Assembly: GCF_019279795.1 (NCBI RefSeq)
Contig: NC_056727.1
Location: 1,206,621,327-1,206,685,326 of the forward strand
Reading direction: 5' to 3'
DNA length: 64,000 nucleotides
Origin: Protopterus annectens
Lineage: Eukaryota; Chordata; Ceratodontiformes; Protopteridae
The position numbers and the translations under genes are program-made. Below, in pieces: positions 1 to 10,480 of this stretch. Position 1 is the first letter of the stretch, and every line of letters starts with the position of its first letter. Under the pieces are notes generated by a model. That model was not told the origin of the DNA and made no database searches. It saw only the letters and a program-made list of their open reading frames with translations.

Positions 1-144
1 CATTCTGCACTGACTGAACTGGGGTTTGGAGGGAGAAAGGTAGGTCTGGGTTGAGAGACAGCTGATCCCTCCACCACTTTCAATTTGCAAAATCCAGCAC
101 TGGTACCTGGAACCCTGAGGGAAGCAAGTGCTGGTTCCAATTAC
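1..144 (-). mobile_element. DIRS-type relic A, RNase H-side fragment
   Basis: Read on the minus strand, this stretch continues the coding sequence that stops at 8132 on the far side of the gypsy element. The QWYL block encoded just right of 8132 joins to the first codons read from 144 once one target-site copy is removed. The following WW-containing segment resembles the linker between RT and RNase H in DIRS elements. The window edge cuts it off. The DIRS assignment rests on the larger part at 8132-10020. The join is inference from reading frame and target duplication. Confidence 0.55.
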
Positions 145-409
145 TGTAGATCAATATGTGTACATATACCTTTAAGAAGCTATCCAAGGGATTGCACAAG
201 TGTATAAATACTGAACATGTGCAAGCTAGACTGCCATTTTGTAGTTAGCTGTTGAGATGTAAGCATGTATGTATGTAAGGTCTGTCTATTAACTAGTTTG
301 TTCATATTTAATGATGCTGCTCTCCATCCTGATGTGTTTCTATGTATTAAAGCATCTAAAAGAAAACCCCAGCTTTCTTGTCATATGTATTAGAGACGAA
401 CAAACGACA
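145..409 (+). repeat. 5' LTR of the gypsy element
   Basis: It begins TGTAG and ends GACA, and is the same length (265 bp) as the copy at 7867-8131. A TATA-like TATAAATA lies at 203-210 and an ATTAAA polyadenylation signal at 346-351, about 60 bp before the LTR end. These are the usual R/U5-type positions for a promoter and 3' end signal. Confidence 0.93.
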
Positions 410-428
410 TGGTGTCAGAACGGGATCC
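410..428 (+). promoter_or_regulatory. Primer-binding site, tRNA-Leu type
   Basis: The bases directly after the 5' LTR read TGGTGTCAGAA then CGGGATCC. The first 11 match the complement of the 3' end of a leucine tRNA (including CCA). The rest differs by a small change. tRNA-Leu priming is known for several gypsy lineages. The tRNA identity comes from memory of the tRNA 3' end, not from a search. Confidence 0.7.
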
Positions 429-1021
429 AGAAGCAAGACCAAGAGATGCACAGCTAATATAAAGGAGTGAATCATCGCTAAAATGTGCAAACTTTGCAAA
501 ATAGGTCAGAAATGAATTTCAAATATTAAAAAACTTGCTCAGCACTATTTCTTTTTCACATAATATGAAATGAGGCATACAGAACATTCTAAATAATATT
601 CGCACAAATAGATATGTACAACATTGATAAAAATATTTGAATTACTACGGAAAATGTTTGAAATAAAGTCCAAATTGCATAAAATGAGTAAAATAATGGG
701 AAACAACCGCATTTTCGCAAAGCATCTATTTTTTGTATTAAGCAAAGATATTCGAGTTATCAGAATTGTACAAAGTGTTTGCATGTTTGTGCAGTGTTAC
801 AGTGAAGCTATTTCAGAAAGTACAGCCATTACAGGGCATATTTCGCAGAGTAAAGCCATTACAAGGCATATTTTACAGAATACAGCTATTACAGAACATA
901 TTTCACAAAGTGCTGTATTTTTAAGAGTTTATTGTGCATTTGAATGTTGCTACAAGCTCACAGCACAGTTTGTTCATGCAAAATTACATATTTTCAGTGT
1001 GTTTGTGTATAATTTCTGGGC
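410..1021 (+). other. Gypsy leader between PBS and gag
   Basis: This AT-rich leader holds no convincing coding region. At about 800-910 there is a short imperfect tandem repeat of about 30 bp built on the words ACAGCCATTACAG and GCATATTTC (three to four copies), which may be part of the element's 5' UTR. Confidence 0.5.
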
Positions 1022-1915
1022 ATGGCAGATGGATTTCGAAAAGCCAGTGCACTTGTGTTTGACAATAATATTGTTGAGAACTGGAGAGTGTTTGAGTAAG
1101 AGTACGATATTTTCATACAGACTGCATTTTCTGATAAAGATGACTGTACAAAGACATTTATTCTGCTTAATTTAACTGGGTCAGAAGCCATAGAAAGAGA
1201 ATGTTCATTTGTGTATGCACCTGCTGTTTATGCAGGAGAGAGGGAAAACCACCATATTGTTGTACCGGCTGAGTCAAGGGAGGACACAGAGTGCTTAAAA
1301 CAGAAATTTAGAGAAACGTGTAACCCCCAGACAAATGTTACAATAGAAAGGCACTTATTTTACATAAGGGATCAAAAGCCTGGTGAAACTTTTGTGGCAT
1401 ATATAACTGACCTGAGAAATAAAGCTAAAATATGCAGATTTGGTGACTTAAGGGATGAATTGATAAAAGACAGACTTGTGTGTGGTATTAAAGATGATGC
1501 TGTGAGAAAGATTTTGCTTCGCTACAGTGATTTAACTTTGAATAAGGCCATTGAGATTTTTCAGATATACGAGCTCACAGAAAAGCACACAAATATGCTT
1601 ACAAATGAGAATAGCTCTAGAAGGCACAGTGATATAGCTCATGTTAATAGTAGGTAGCACTTGCTTAAGAGAAACAGGCCCAAGCACATGGCAGCAACTG
1701 TAATCTCTGCAGCACTCACTGGTAAACCCCAGAACTTTCCAGCATATTCCAGAGTTCGCATAGTCTCAGTGAAGTATAAGAATGAGTCAGTAAACTCAAA
1801 GCATGGGCCCCAACTTAGTTTCATTGCCAACTGTCATAATTTTTGTGGAAGTCATGAAGCTAAAAGGGAGCAATGTTTAGCTTTTGGTCAACAATGCCAC
1901 AAATGTAGTAAATAG
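1022..1915 (+). pseudogene. gag: Gypsy gag (capsid plus zinc knuckle), broken by stops
   Basis: One frame runs from the ATG at 1022 (MADGFRKAS) to 1915 with in-frame stops at 1097, 1655 and 1913. The middle matches the retrotransposon-gag capsid pattern (a KFRETCNPQTN segment, then a helical block around DQKPGETFVAYITDLR). A cysteine/histidine cluster (CHNFCGSHE, then QQCHKCSK) near 1833-1912 is a zinc knuckle for RNA binding. The same frame continues past 1915 into the protease, so gag and pro were one polyprotein. The ATG is chosen because it opens the conserved block. Confidence 0.85.
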
Positions 1916-2338
1916 AATAATTTGAAAAGCTTTTGTAAATCAAAAGGCCCACATTCTTTTATTAAAAGGGAACATTTTAAGAAACTAGTTGATCAGTTAG
2001 ATAGTGGCAATTCTAGTCTTTATGTGGATGTTGTGTCAGTGCTTCATGAAACAGTCAATGCAATGGATTTAAGGGCAAAGAATGAAGTATTTTGTACCGT
2101 TCGGATAAATGGCAAGCCCAGAGAGCTCAAAGTTGACACAGGTTCCAAGTACAATGTTATGTCAGCAGAAACATTTGCTAGAGTGTGTAAAGGTGAAAGG
2201 CTTGACCTAGCAAGGTGTGTAAAGCTTGTTGCTTATGGAGATGAAGAAATTCAAACCAAAGGCTCAGTAGTGCTTTCATGTTATTCTTCTGGGCGATGCT
2301 ACGACTTATTATTCTATGTGGTCAAGAGGCAAGTTTAG
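1916..2338 (+). pseudogene. pro: Gypsy aspartic protease
   Basis: It continues the gag frame. A VDTGS motif at 2132-2146 (catalytic D at 2135-2137) sits in a hydrophobic context typical of retropepsins, and homologous sequence continues in frame past the stop at 2336-2338 with LLGLR-like residues. Function in the family is processing of the gag-pol polyprotein. It sits between gag and RT as expected. The stops and the frame change near 2480 make it non-functional here. Confidence 0.8.
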
Positions 2339-2496
2339 TCATTATTAGGACTCAGAGACAGTTTGAAAATGGGACTGCTTTCATTGAGTAAGGAAGTTCA
2401 CCATGTCAGCTTAAAAGACCACTACTCTAATTTTGCCCAGTACATTTTTCTACCTATGCCGATCTTTTCTAAGACAAACTAGGCACGTTTCCAGTT

Positions 2497-3175
2497 GTGC
2501 ACTCCATGAAGTTAGACCCAGAGGTCAGTTCAATTATCAGGCCAGCACATAAAGTTCCAATAGCCATGCAGGACAAAGTCAAAGCCGAGTTAGATAAAAT
2601 GGTGGGACAAGGTGTGATTTGTCCAGTTGAAACTCCAACTGAATGGGTATTTTTCATGGTGGTAGTTCATAAGAAAAGCTCAGATGACATCAGAATTTGT
2701 ATTGATCCATAAGACTTAAACAGAGCACTAAAAAGAACTCATCATCCAATGTGCAGAGTTGAAGAAGTCTCAGCCTTGATGCCAAATGCCAGTATTGTTT
2801 CTGTTCTAGATGCAAAGAGTTCATTTTGACAAATTCAGCTTGACAAAAAATAATAATTTCTCACTACTTTCAGTACTCCATTTCGCAGGTAAAGATTCTT
2901 GAGAATGCCATTTGGGATGAATTCTGCAAGTGAAGTTTTTCAGAGTGCAATGGAGCTAATTTTTTCTGGGTATCTTTGTGATATTATAGTAGACAACATA
3001 CTAATAGGAAGTCGTGATGCAGTTGAACATGACAGAAACTTCAGAAAAGTTATAGAAAGGGCACATCAAGTGAATCTGAAGCTAAACCCACACAAATGCA
3101 AATTCAGGCTTTTTCTTCTTCTTCTTCTTCCAAATGCAAATTCAGGCTACAAGAAGTTATTTATGTTGGTCATTT
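2497..3175 (+). pseudogene. pol: Gypsy reverse transcriptase, 5' two-thirds, degenerate
   Basis: Gypsy RT motifs appear in order: a PIAMQDKVKAELDKM block, GVICPVETPTEW, a VVHKK block, LDAKSSF with a stop, RMPFGMNSASEVFQ and the palm motif as IIVDNIL. The second catalytic aspartate of the usual VDD pair is asparagine here (codon 2995-2997). Several stops break the frame. The thumb sequence (LKLNPHKCKF) is interrupted at 3093-3148 by an 18-bp duplication flanking a TTC tract, and the LINE insertion follows at about 3178. RNase H resumes after 5741. Confidence 0.85.
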
Positions 3176-3177
3176 AG

Positions 3178-5698
3178 CAGTCAACATTAGATTGGATCTT
3201 AACTAACAAACCTAACCTAAGTTACCTAGCCGGTGTCTTACCTGACTCCCTCAGCGACCACTCTCCAACCTTTCTTTACAGGAAATGCATGCATACCAAG
3301 GCAACATCTTTTATAAATACATCATTACCAAGAAAAACTTCTCCCCCACTACTTTTAACCTCCTACTCCAACAATGTAACTGAACCCCACTTAAACACCT
3401 ACAGGTAGATGCTGCTGTTCAGTTCTTGGACAAAGCCTTCCTTACAATTCCTAATAATCTAGCCCCCTACCAGAAAAGTTCTCAGTAAAACTAAGCCCCT
3501 CCTGTGGATAACCAAAGACACCAAAATACTAATGAAACATAGAAATAAAGCCTGGTCAGCTTACAATACATGCAAAGACAAAATTTACCTCTTATGTTAT
3601 CAACAACTAAGAAACTTAACAAAGAAACAGATCAATAAAGACGAACAAACACACTTCCTAACCTGTCAACAGAAACACCAAAATAACCCCAAAAAATTCT
3701 GGCAATCCATCAACCAGCTGCTCAACCCTGGTCAAACCTCAACCCCTTCCCCAGTCACCTCAAGCAACCTAGACCTTATTTCAACTCAATTCAACTCCCA
3801 CTTCATCAACACCATCACCTCCCTACTACACAACCAACCAAGCCAGCCACTTTATGTCCCCACCCTTGCCCCAGATAATCACAACCCTTTCGTCTTCACA
3901 CCCATACAAACTAATTATATAAAGACTCTGTTATCCAAACTTAAACCATGCTGCATAGCTGCAGATAAACTCCCTAATGAATTTCTAAAACTTGCTGCTC
4001 CTTCAATTGCCTACCCCATTTCGATCTTGATTAATCGCTCTATTAAACAACAATATGTTCCACTTCTATGGAAGATATTTCACATTATACCCCTCCACAA
4101 AGGTGGACCCTCCAAAGAACTAACAAACTATCATCCCATAGCCATCCTCCCCCCTTACAAAAATCTTAGAAAAATGCATCCACAATCAGCTCATTAGCTA
4201 CTTCCTTAACAATAACCTCCTTTCCAGTTCTCAACACAGCTTTAGACCTAAACATAGTACCAGCACTGCCCTCCTAACCTTCACTAGCACTATCCATCAT
4301 CTCATGAATGAAGGCCACCTTGTTTCTTCCATCTTTCTTGATATGTCCAAAGGCTTTGACACCATCTCACCAGCTACTACTTAATAAACTGTCTTCCTAT
4401 GGCCTCAGTCCATCATCACTAACTTGGTTCCACAGCGATCTTTCCAATTGACAACAGGCTACAAAATGGGAAAACTCTCTTTCTCCCCTACTCCCCATCT
4501 CCATGGGTGTAACCCAAGGTTCTACACTCGGTCCTCTTCTCTTTATCATATTCACAAACAACCTTAGTTCAGCAACTCAACTAGCCCCCATAGTAAAGTA
4601 TGCCAATGATGCTACACTCATCTGCTCTGCCTCCTCAACAAAGGAACTCCAACTAAAAATGCAATCATCTCTTCAGGACATTGAAACATACCTCTCTCAA
4701 CACCAACTCATTTTAAATCCCAACAAAACCAAAAGTATAGTTTTCAGTAACAAAATACCCAAACCTTCCCAGCCCCCTCTCTCGATCTTCTCTGCAAATG
4801 GAACTAAGACAGTCCCCACAAACCACACTAAACGTTTAGGTGTAACCATAAATGATAAACTTAAATTTGATATACATATTGCTCAAACTATTAAAAAAGT
4901 CCATATCAAACTAGGCACCCTATACAGGGCCAAACCGTACCTAACTCTCAATGCCCGGCTAGCCACTGCTTGCACACACCTTCTATCCACCCTGCTCTAT
5001 GGCTCTCTCATATTCACTAACCTTTGAAAATCTGACCTCAACAACCTAGAATCATGTTACAATAAGATTGCTAAATATGCCACTAAACATCCACAAAAAT
5101 CTCACCACTGTTCAGCTCTATAACAATTAAACTGGCTAGAGCTCCCCAACTTTTTATCACTTAATCAACTAACCTTAGCCCACAAAATAATATATCATCC
5201 CAGCGACTGTCCTGCTATCTCCTACTTAGTCCAACCTAGTACTAATCTTAGATCCCTCAGATCTTCTAACAAACTTTTGCTAAAGGTTTCCAGGTCCCAC
5301 AACTATCATGGTGACTCCCTCTATTCACACAAAATAGCCAAACTCTGGAACACTCTTCCAGAGACAATAGCAAAAAACCCTATCCACAATCAATTCAAAT
5401 CACTCCTTAAGAAACACCTTACTAGTCATTGGCTGTGCTCTTGCCACTCTCCGGGATAATTATTTACACACTTCTATTACTTTTCTCATCATAATTTCTA
5501 TCCTCTATTATCTTAATTTGTTTTAGTATATAAAATACCCCCAGTACTTGCATTGTACTATTGCTTGTATTGTACTATTGCCTGTATTGTATTATTGCTT
5601 GTATTGTTGTTTTGTACTACTGTGGAGCTTTTCTCCCCGGGTCTCTGCTGAAAACGGGCCCCTGGCCCAGTTGGACACTACCTGGTTAACAAATGTAA

Positions 5699-5737
<39 letters not shown>

Positions 5738-5740
5738 ATT
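3178..5740 (+). mobile_element. LINE family 1, 5'-truncated copy inside the gypsy RT/RNase H region
   Basis: This Jockey-superfamily (CR1/L2-group) LINE starts within the endonuclease C-terminus (LDWIL, then SDHSPTF at about 3250) and runs through RT to a TAAA-repeat tail at 5698-5740. RT motifs include IIPLHKGG, YHPIAIL, VTQGSTLGPLLF and the palm motif as YAND (4599-4610), where YADD is expected. Several stops and frameshifts occur. The 3' end has the family signature GGAGCTTTTCTCC near 5625, shared with five other copies in this window. The insertion splits the gypsy sequence after GGTCATTTA, with ATTTA-like sequence on both sides. Confidence 0.9.
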
Positions 5741-6406
5741 TACCAGTTCAGGCCTATGACCAGACCCTTCAAAACAAACAGCCATTCTTGAGAAGACAGC
5801 TCCAAACAATGTTCAATTCTTGCAACGTTTTCTTGGCATGGTCAACTACCTAGGCACGTTTATTCCAGATTTGAGACAACTTTCAGTGCCACTCAGAGAG
5901 CTGACACATAAAGATGTATCCTGGTCTTGGTTAGAGCAACACCAAAAAGTATTTGATGTCCTGAAACAGAATTGCTAGTCCACCATCTCTCAGATACTAT
6001 GCTGTTCACAAACCAGTTACACTTTCCTGTGATGCTTCAAAATTTGGTTTTGGTGCAGTCATTCTAGAAGAGGATCAACCTGTTGCCTGTGCATCAAGAA
6101 CCCTTACCCAAACTAAGATGCAATATGCCCAGATCGAGAAAGAGTTTTTGGCAATTGTGTTTGCATGTCTGAAGTTCTGTGATTATGTTTATGGTAGACC
6201 TATCCAGATTGAAACAGACCACCACCGACTAGTCACTATTTTGAGAAAGCCTATGCATTCAGCTCCAGCCCAACTGCAACATATGATGCTGAGATTGCAA
6301 AAGTACAATTTCAATCTTATCTACACAAAAGGCAGACATCTTTATCTTGCTGATACATTATCCAGATCACCAAGAAATACCACAGAACAGCATGGGAATG
6401 AACCTT
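5741..6406 (+). pseudogene. pol: Gypsy RT tail and RNase H
   Basis: Directly after the LINE tail the gypsy frame resumes with the RT connection (RFLGMVNYLGTFIP near 5830, VPLRELTHKD). RNase H follows: CDASKFGFGAVI near 6030, QIEKEFLAIVFAC near 6130, IETDHHRLV near 6210 and YTKGRHLYLADTLSR near 6325. One stop lies near 5976 and frames shift before 6118. RNase H removes the RNA strand during reverse transcription. The catalytic Asp of CDAS and Glu of EKEF are present. Confidence 0.85.
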
Positions 6407-7555
6407 GATTTTGAAGTCATGGAAGTGATAATTTTTTCTTTCACACGTCTTGATGAGCTAAGAGATCACACAGTCACAGATCCTGTTTTACAAAGGCTCA
6501 ACCACTTTATCAGTCAAGGATGGCTGCCAAAGCAATTTAGTGTACCTCAAGAAGTGCAACCTTATGTTCCATGCAGAAATGAGACTTTGTCTAACAAAGG
6601 TATCATTATGAAATATCCGAAAGTCATTGTTTCAAAGTCCTTGCAACAAGAGTACATTACTATCTTGCATCGTGGTCACCCAGGAACCGAATCTACCAAA
6701 AGAAGGGTGAGAGGACTAGTATTTTGGCCTTGTGTGTCACAAGACATTGAGAGAGTGCTTTCTCCTTGTTCAGTGTGTAATAGTACAAAGGTACATCAAC
6801 AGAAGGAACCACTTCAACTTAACCAGATTCCGGAACTACCCTGGTCAAGAGTAGCCACCAACATCTTTGAGTGGAATGGTCAACATTATTTGGTGTTAGT
6901 AGACTCTTAATCCAATTGGTTCGATTGACCAACTTCCTAACCTAGCATTCAGTACTAAGATGAAGCATCATTTTACTGTTCATGGTAGTCCACACAAAGT
7001 TATTTCTGACAATGGCACATAGTTTACAAGCCAACAGTTCAAAAGATTTGCTGAAGAATGGGACTTTACTCATATCACAAGTAATCCAGAGTACCCTCAA
7101 TCAAATAGTTTGGCAGAATGTGCAGTTCAAAGTGCAAAGCAATTATTAGAGAAGTCAAAATGAGACAATAGTGATGTTTTCCCGAATCTCTTGAATCTCA
7201 AAATGTTCCTTGTGATAAACATCTTGGTTCACCTGCTCAGAGACTTCTGTCGAGACAAACCAGAACCACATTACCAGTCAGTAGTCAACTGTTGGTTCCA
7301 TGTGTCAAGGACAACAGATCAATGAAGAAGTACTTAACCCAGAAGTCATACTACGATAAGACCAGCAAACTATTCAATCCATTACAAGAAGGAGATCTGA
7401 TAAGGATGCAAACATCCAGACGTTATGATTGGATTGGTGTCATGAAGAGTATTGGTCCAGAGCCAAGACTGTACATTGTGGAATTGGAAGGAGCAATCTT
7501 TAGGTGGAATTGGAAACATTTGAGACTGGAGTCCAAGCTATACCACAGCACATAG
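6407..7555 (+). pseudogene. pol: Gypsy integrase, catalytic Asp lost
   Basis: The HHCC zinc domain is visible (HRGHPGTESTKRR, then CSVCNSTK near 6766). In the catalytic core the first Asp is Asn (VATNIFEW near 6850). The second Asp (SDNGT near 7006) and the Glu (SNSLAE near 7115) are 35 residues apart as in D,D35E integrases, with stops between. A C-terminal chromatin/DNA-binding region of GPY type follows (LQEGDLIRMQ, then RWNWKHL up to 7530). The loss of the first Asp and the stops make it inactive. Confidence 0.85.
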
Positions 7556-7854
7556 CCTGTGAGAAAGACTCTTTATCTCAAAGTGAGTTGTCCAGTGTTC
7601 TAATTCCAGAGGAAGTTCCAGAAGACATTCGTGTTCCTATGATGAATCCAGAAGTTCCTGATTCAAGTTGTACACCGCAGACTGTCCCTGTTGCTAAATT
7701 TGGTCCCAACAGTTATGGTATGAGATATGGTCGAATCTCTAAACCCTGTAGTAGATATGAAGCAACTTGGACATGAACATTGTGTTTTTGTTTCCAATGT
7801 ATATAGTAATGCATGTCTAACTCTGATATTGCTTTGTATGAAGGGCAATCTTTT
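7556..7854 (+). other. Gypsy 3' region between integrase and PPT
   Basis: An open frame of about 90 codons rich in Pro, Ser, Glu and Val overlaps the integrase end and runs to 7776. It looks like the low-complexity C-terminal tail of pol rather than an env gene. No signal peptide or transmembrane segment is evident. Confidence 0.5.
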
Positions 7855-7866
7855 TAAGAGGGAGGA
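7855..7866 (+). promoter_or_regulatory. Polypurine tract
   Basis: AAGAGGGAGGA directly precedes the 3' LTR (TGTAG at 7867). This is the usual position and composition of the plus-strand primer of LTR elements. Confidence 0.85.
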
Positions 7867-8131
7867 TGTAGATCAATATATGTGTATATACCTTCAAGAA
7901 GCTATCCAAGAAATTGCACAAGTTTATAAATACTGAGCACGTGCAAGCTAGACTGCCATTTTGTAGTTAGCTGTTGAGATGTAAGCATGTATGTATGTAA
8001 GGTCTGTCCGTTAACTAGTTTGTTCATATTTAATGATGCTGCTATCCATCCTGGTGTGTTTCTATGTATTAAAGCATCTAAACAAAACCCCTAGCCTTCT
8101 TGTCATATGTGTTAGAGATGAACGAATGACA
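7867..8131 (+). repeat. 3' LTR of the gypsy element
   Basis: It is the same length as the 5' LTR (265 bp) with the same TGTAG start and GACA end, and it keeps the TATAAATA and ATTAAA signals. It is followed by AGTAC, the imperfect partner of ATTAC before the 5' LTR. Confidence 0.93.
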
Positions 8132-10020
8132 AGTACCATTGAATCCTTCTCATGTAGAGTCTGGCCCTTGGTGTCATGAGGGTCATTGATACCATGAAGT
8201 CTAGAATTTTGAGAAACTCTTTTGTGGTGGCAGCGTCTTGAAGAGGGAAATCCCTGAAAATGTTCTGAGCATTCAGGACTATGTCTTCAATAGAAAGGCC
8301 ACACTTTTTTTGTGTCCATCCCATACCTCTCAATGTTTTATAGCAAGAAATCTGGACAAAGCCATCAGTAAAAGTGGGACAAAGGCCCAGAAACAGGGAC
8401 AATTTTTAAATATTGCTCTTACAAACTTAGAAAGTTGATAGAATAACGGGTTTTGTATTAGCATGAATTTTCCGAAGGGTATGAAGTCTGAAACTCAAAT
8501 GTCCTTCATTAATTTCTTACTTTAGTCTTCAATGATTTGCCAAAAATTTGCCAGAAAACCACAATTTTATGAAAAATGGACCTAACACATCAGGCAAAAA
8601 TCTGGACTTTCTGAAAAATTCTGTACAGTTAAGAGGTATGGTTCATCCCCAGAAAGGCAATTCTTTGTGGGTCTGTGAGGCAGGATATTTGTAGGTTCAA
8701 CTAGAAGTGAGGAGCAATTGGCATTTGAGAATAAGCCTCCTTCAGATGTAAAGTCACTATAAAACAGTGGTCCAGAAGAAGGGGTAGGACCATCTGCAGG
8801 ATGGGAACTTAGAATATGAGTACTTTCATAAAATACTCAAAATCTAATACTGGACTCCATGACAGCTCCATTTTGGGAACGAAAAAGATTCTGGTCTAAA
8901 ATCCTTTCCCATTCTATAACTGAACTGGTTCTATAAACCCTGCTTGCAACTTGTGAAGCAGTAAAAGGAGAACAGGTGTATCTGGTCTGGAGGGTGCGAG
9001 GGAAAATGTACCTGATGACAAGAGGATTTTCTGTTCATTGCCAAGAGTGTCCTCAATGAATTATTCTCTACACTCACTTATCTGAGACTATTTGTTGCCA
9101 GGCTGCTGGGATGAGCTAAAGTCTGGGTGAAGGGGAAAGGGGATAAGGGACAGTAGGAAGGGATATGATGTCCTGAGTCTTGACATAGTCATTCTTTAGC
9201 AGGGGAAAGATCTTTTTTGGGAAATGAACCTCTTTTCTTTGCTTTGGAAGCATTATCCTCCTGCTATTTCCTCTGTGTACCCTGACTCTTGTTAGGCTGT
9301 GATTTTTGTTTGTTCTGCCCTTGGAAGTTGGATGCCTTGTTCATTGAGAACTTGGGCGTATGAAACATTCTATATACCCCATGCATCAATTTACTTCTAT
9401 CTTCCCATTGTTTGAGAATCTGTGTAGCAGCAGGACCAAACACAAATTCAGAATTTAAAGGTGCATTCAAAATCTCATTTTTTTAAATCCTCATAAAAAT
9501 TCTGGTTATATAACCAAGCACATGTTCTCAATACAACAGCTTGCTCCTTGATATAACACTTCTATTAGCAGGCAAAAATTCTGCAAAGTCATCTAAACGG
9601 TAAGCACACTGTAAAATACATTTCCACATGAAGACCAGATAATTTAAAATTTTAAAGACTAAATTACTAGACTGAGCCAAATATTTTCCCCTCAGATTCT
9701 AACCATTTGCCAATTTTATCCATCAGTGTAGGGTTAGAAGAAGCCATCTCTGTTATTACAATTGGTAGCTGAAGGAACTGCAGCTAGGTCAGCTGACAAA
9801 GGATCAAAGAGAACTACAAGGTCAGAGTACACCTTGTATTTTCTCATAGCCTTTTAGGAACTGGTTCACTAGCCAAAGGAGTTTTACATGCAGTTTTATA
9901 GACATCTTCTAAGGTCGGTAACAGAGGAGGAACAACCAAAACATTTGGAATATCACCCTCAATAAGATCATAAACATTGTCAGTCTCTGGCATTTTACTA
10001 GATGGCTTTAACCCAAATAC
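8132..10020 (-). mobile_element. DIRS-type relic A (gag C-term, RT, start of RNase H)
   Basis: On the minus strand, from high to low coordinates, I read a gag C-terminus (9470-9264, with FGPAATQIL and a Lys/Gln/Asn-rich tail), an RT N-terminal half (about 8990-8690, with VPKM, SPVLDFEY and LKEAYSQMPIAPHF) and the RT-RNase H connection (8310-8140, ending in TPRARLYMRRIQWYL). The RT palm segment with the YxDD motif is missing. The connection block matches the same region of the DIRS copy at 42844-43236 (LARFHMRLLQWLL). Interrupted by a hAT MITE (8322-8640) and by the gypsy element. Confidence 0.75.
8322..8640. mobile_element. hAT-type MITE, 319 bp
   Basis: The terminal inverted repeats CATACCTCT (8322-8330) and AGAGGTATG (8632-8640) are exact and extend imperfectly inward. 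Flanking 8-mers are GTCCATCC (8314-8321) and GTTCATCC (8641-8648), an 8-bp target duplication with one mismatch, which is the hAT hallmark. Removing the element restores the DIRS coding line (the GWTQKK region). No transposase is encoded. Confidence 0.82.
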
Positions 10021-10480
10021 ATGTCAAAACCTAGCTAGCATCTGGGAAAAGGTGAACCCTTAAAAACAAACAGCAACCCAACAAGGGTAAAACTAAGAAT
10101 AAAAACGAATAATCCCAACAACCAGCTGAAAACACTCCGACTTTATTCTTCATACAATGTTCCAATGACTAAGCGCTTTTGCCAATAATTAGGCTTCATC
10201 AGAGTCATTGGATAACACAAATCTAACAATTTATATAGTTACATCAATCAAAGTGTTGACCCTTGCCTGAGTTTTCAAATCTGTTCACCTTCCAAAGAAT
10301 CAGATTGAGTGGATTCAGAGTGTTCATTACTGTCCGCATCACAATCGCCATTAAAATCTGTGGTGTTAGAATGCCCTCTAGAAAAGTCAGCCCGATAGTC
10401 ATTCTGAATAGGAGCATAACTTCTGAGATTAGCTGACTATAAAACACTCAGGAAACCACATCATCCCTATCATTGTAATA
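10020..10480 (-). mobile_element. Penelope-like element fragment carrying a hammerhead motif
   Basis: The segment 10130-10260 resembles in layout the terminal repeats of the Penelope-like element at 26385-32595. Both have an AT-rich lead-in, the CTGATGA core, a short hairpin and a following AATAAAG-rich stretch on the minus strand. Minus-strand 10440-10260 can be read as a polar Asp/Ser/Asn-rich peptide, possibly a Penelope ORF N-terminal part. Boundaries and the link to relic A are uncertain. Confidence 0.4.
10162..10211 (-). ncRNA. Hammerhead ribozyme-like fold (one core base changed)
   Basis: On the minus strand a perfect 9-bp stem I forms between CCAATGACT (10211-10203) and AGTCATTGG (10170-10162). 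Inside it lie the invariant CTGATGA core (10202-10196), stem II GCC/GGC with an 8-nt loop, then AAAA where a hammerhead needs GAAA, a tiny stem III closed by A-GCGC-T, and T at the cleavage position. The order and spacing are those of type I hammerheads known from Penelope-like elements. The G12-to-A change should abolish cleavage. I cannot run a covariance search. Confidence 0.55.

Larger units (their letters stand above)
145..8131 (+). mobile_element. Ty3/gypsy LTR retrotransposon, degenerate, with nested LINE
   Basis: This is a near-complete LTR retroelement: two 265-bp LTRs, a primer-binding site directly after the 5' LTR, gag and protease in one frame, RT, RNase H and integrase in gypsy order, and a polypurine tract before the 3' LTR. 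Flanking 5-mers are ATTAC (140-144) and AGTAC (8132-8136), a target duplication with one mismatch. It lies inside DIRS relic A. The RT region is interrupted by a LINE (3178-5740). Coding parts carry stops, frameshifts and catalytic substitutions, so the copy is dead. The LTRs differ at roughly 20 positions by eye, which suggests moderate age. Confidence 0.93.

Noticed and set aside
624..1175. A 183-codon open frame upstream of gypsy gag
   Set aside because: Composition and the internal short repeat suggest leader sequence. It overlaps the gag start in another frame and shows no domain.
7504..7776. A possible env gene in the gypsy element
   Set aside because: It is too short, has no signal peptide, membrane segment or cleavage site, and overlaps the integrase end.
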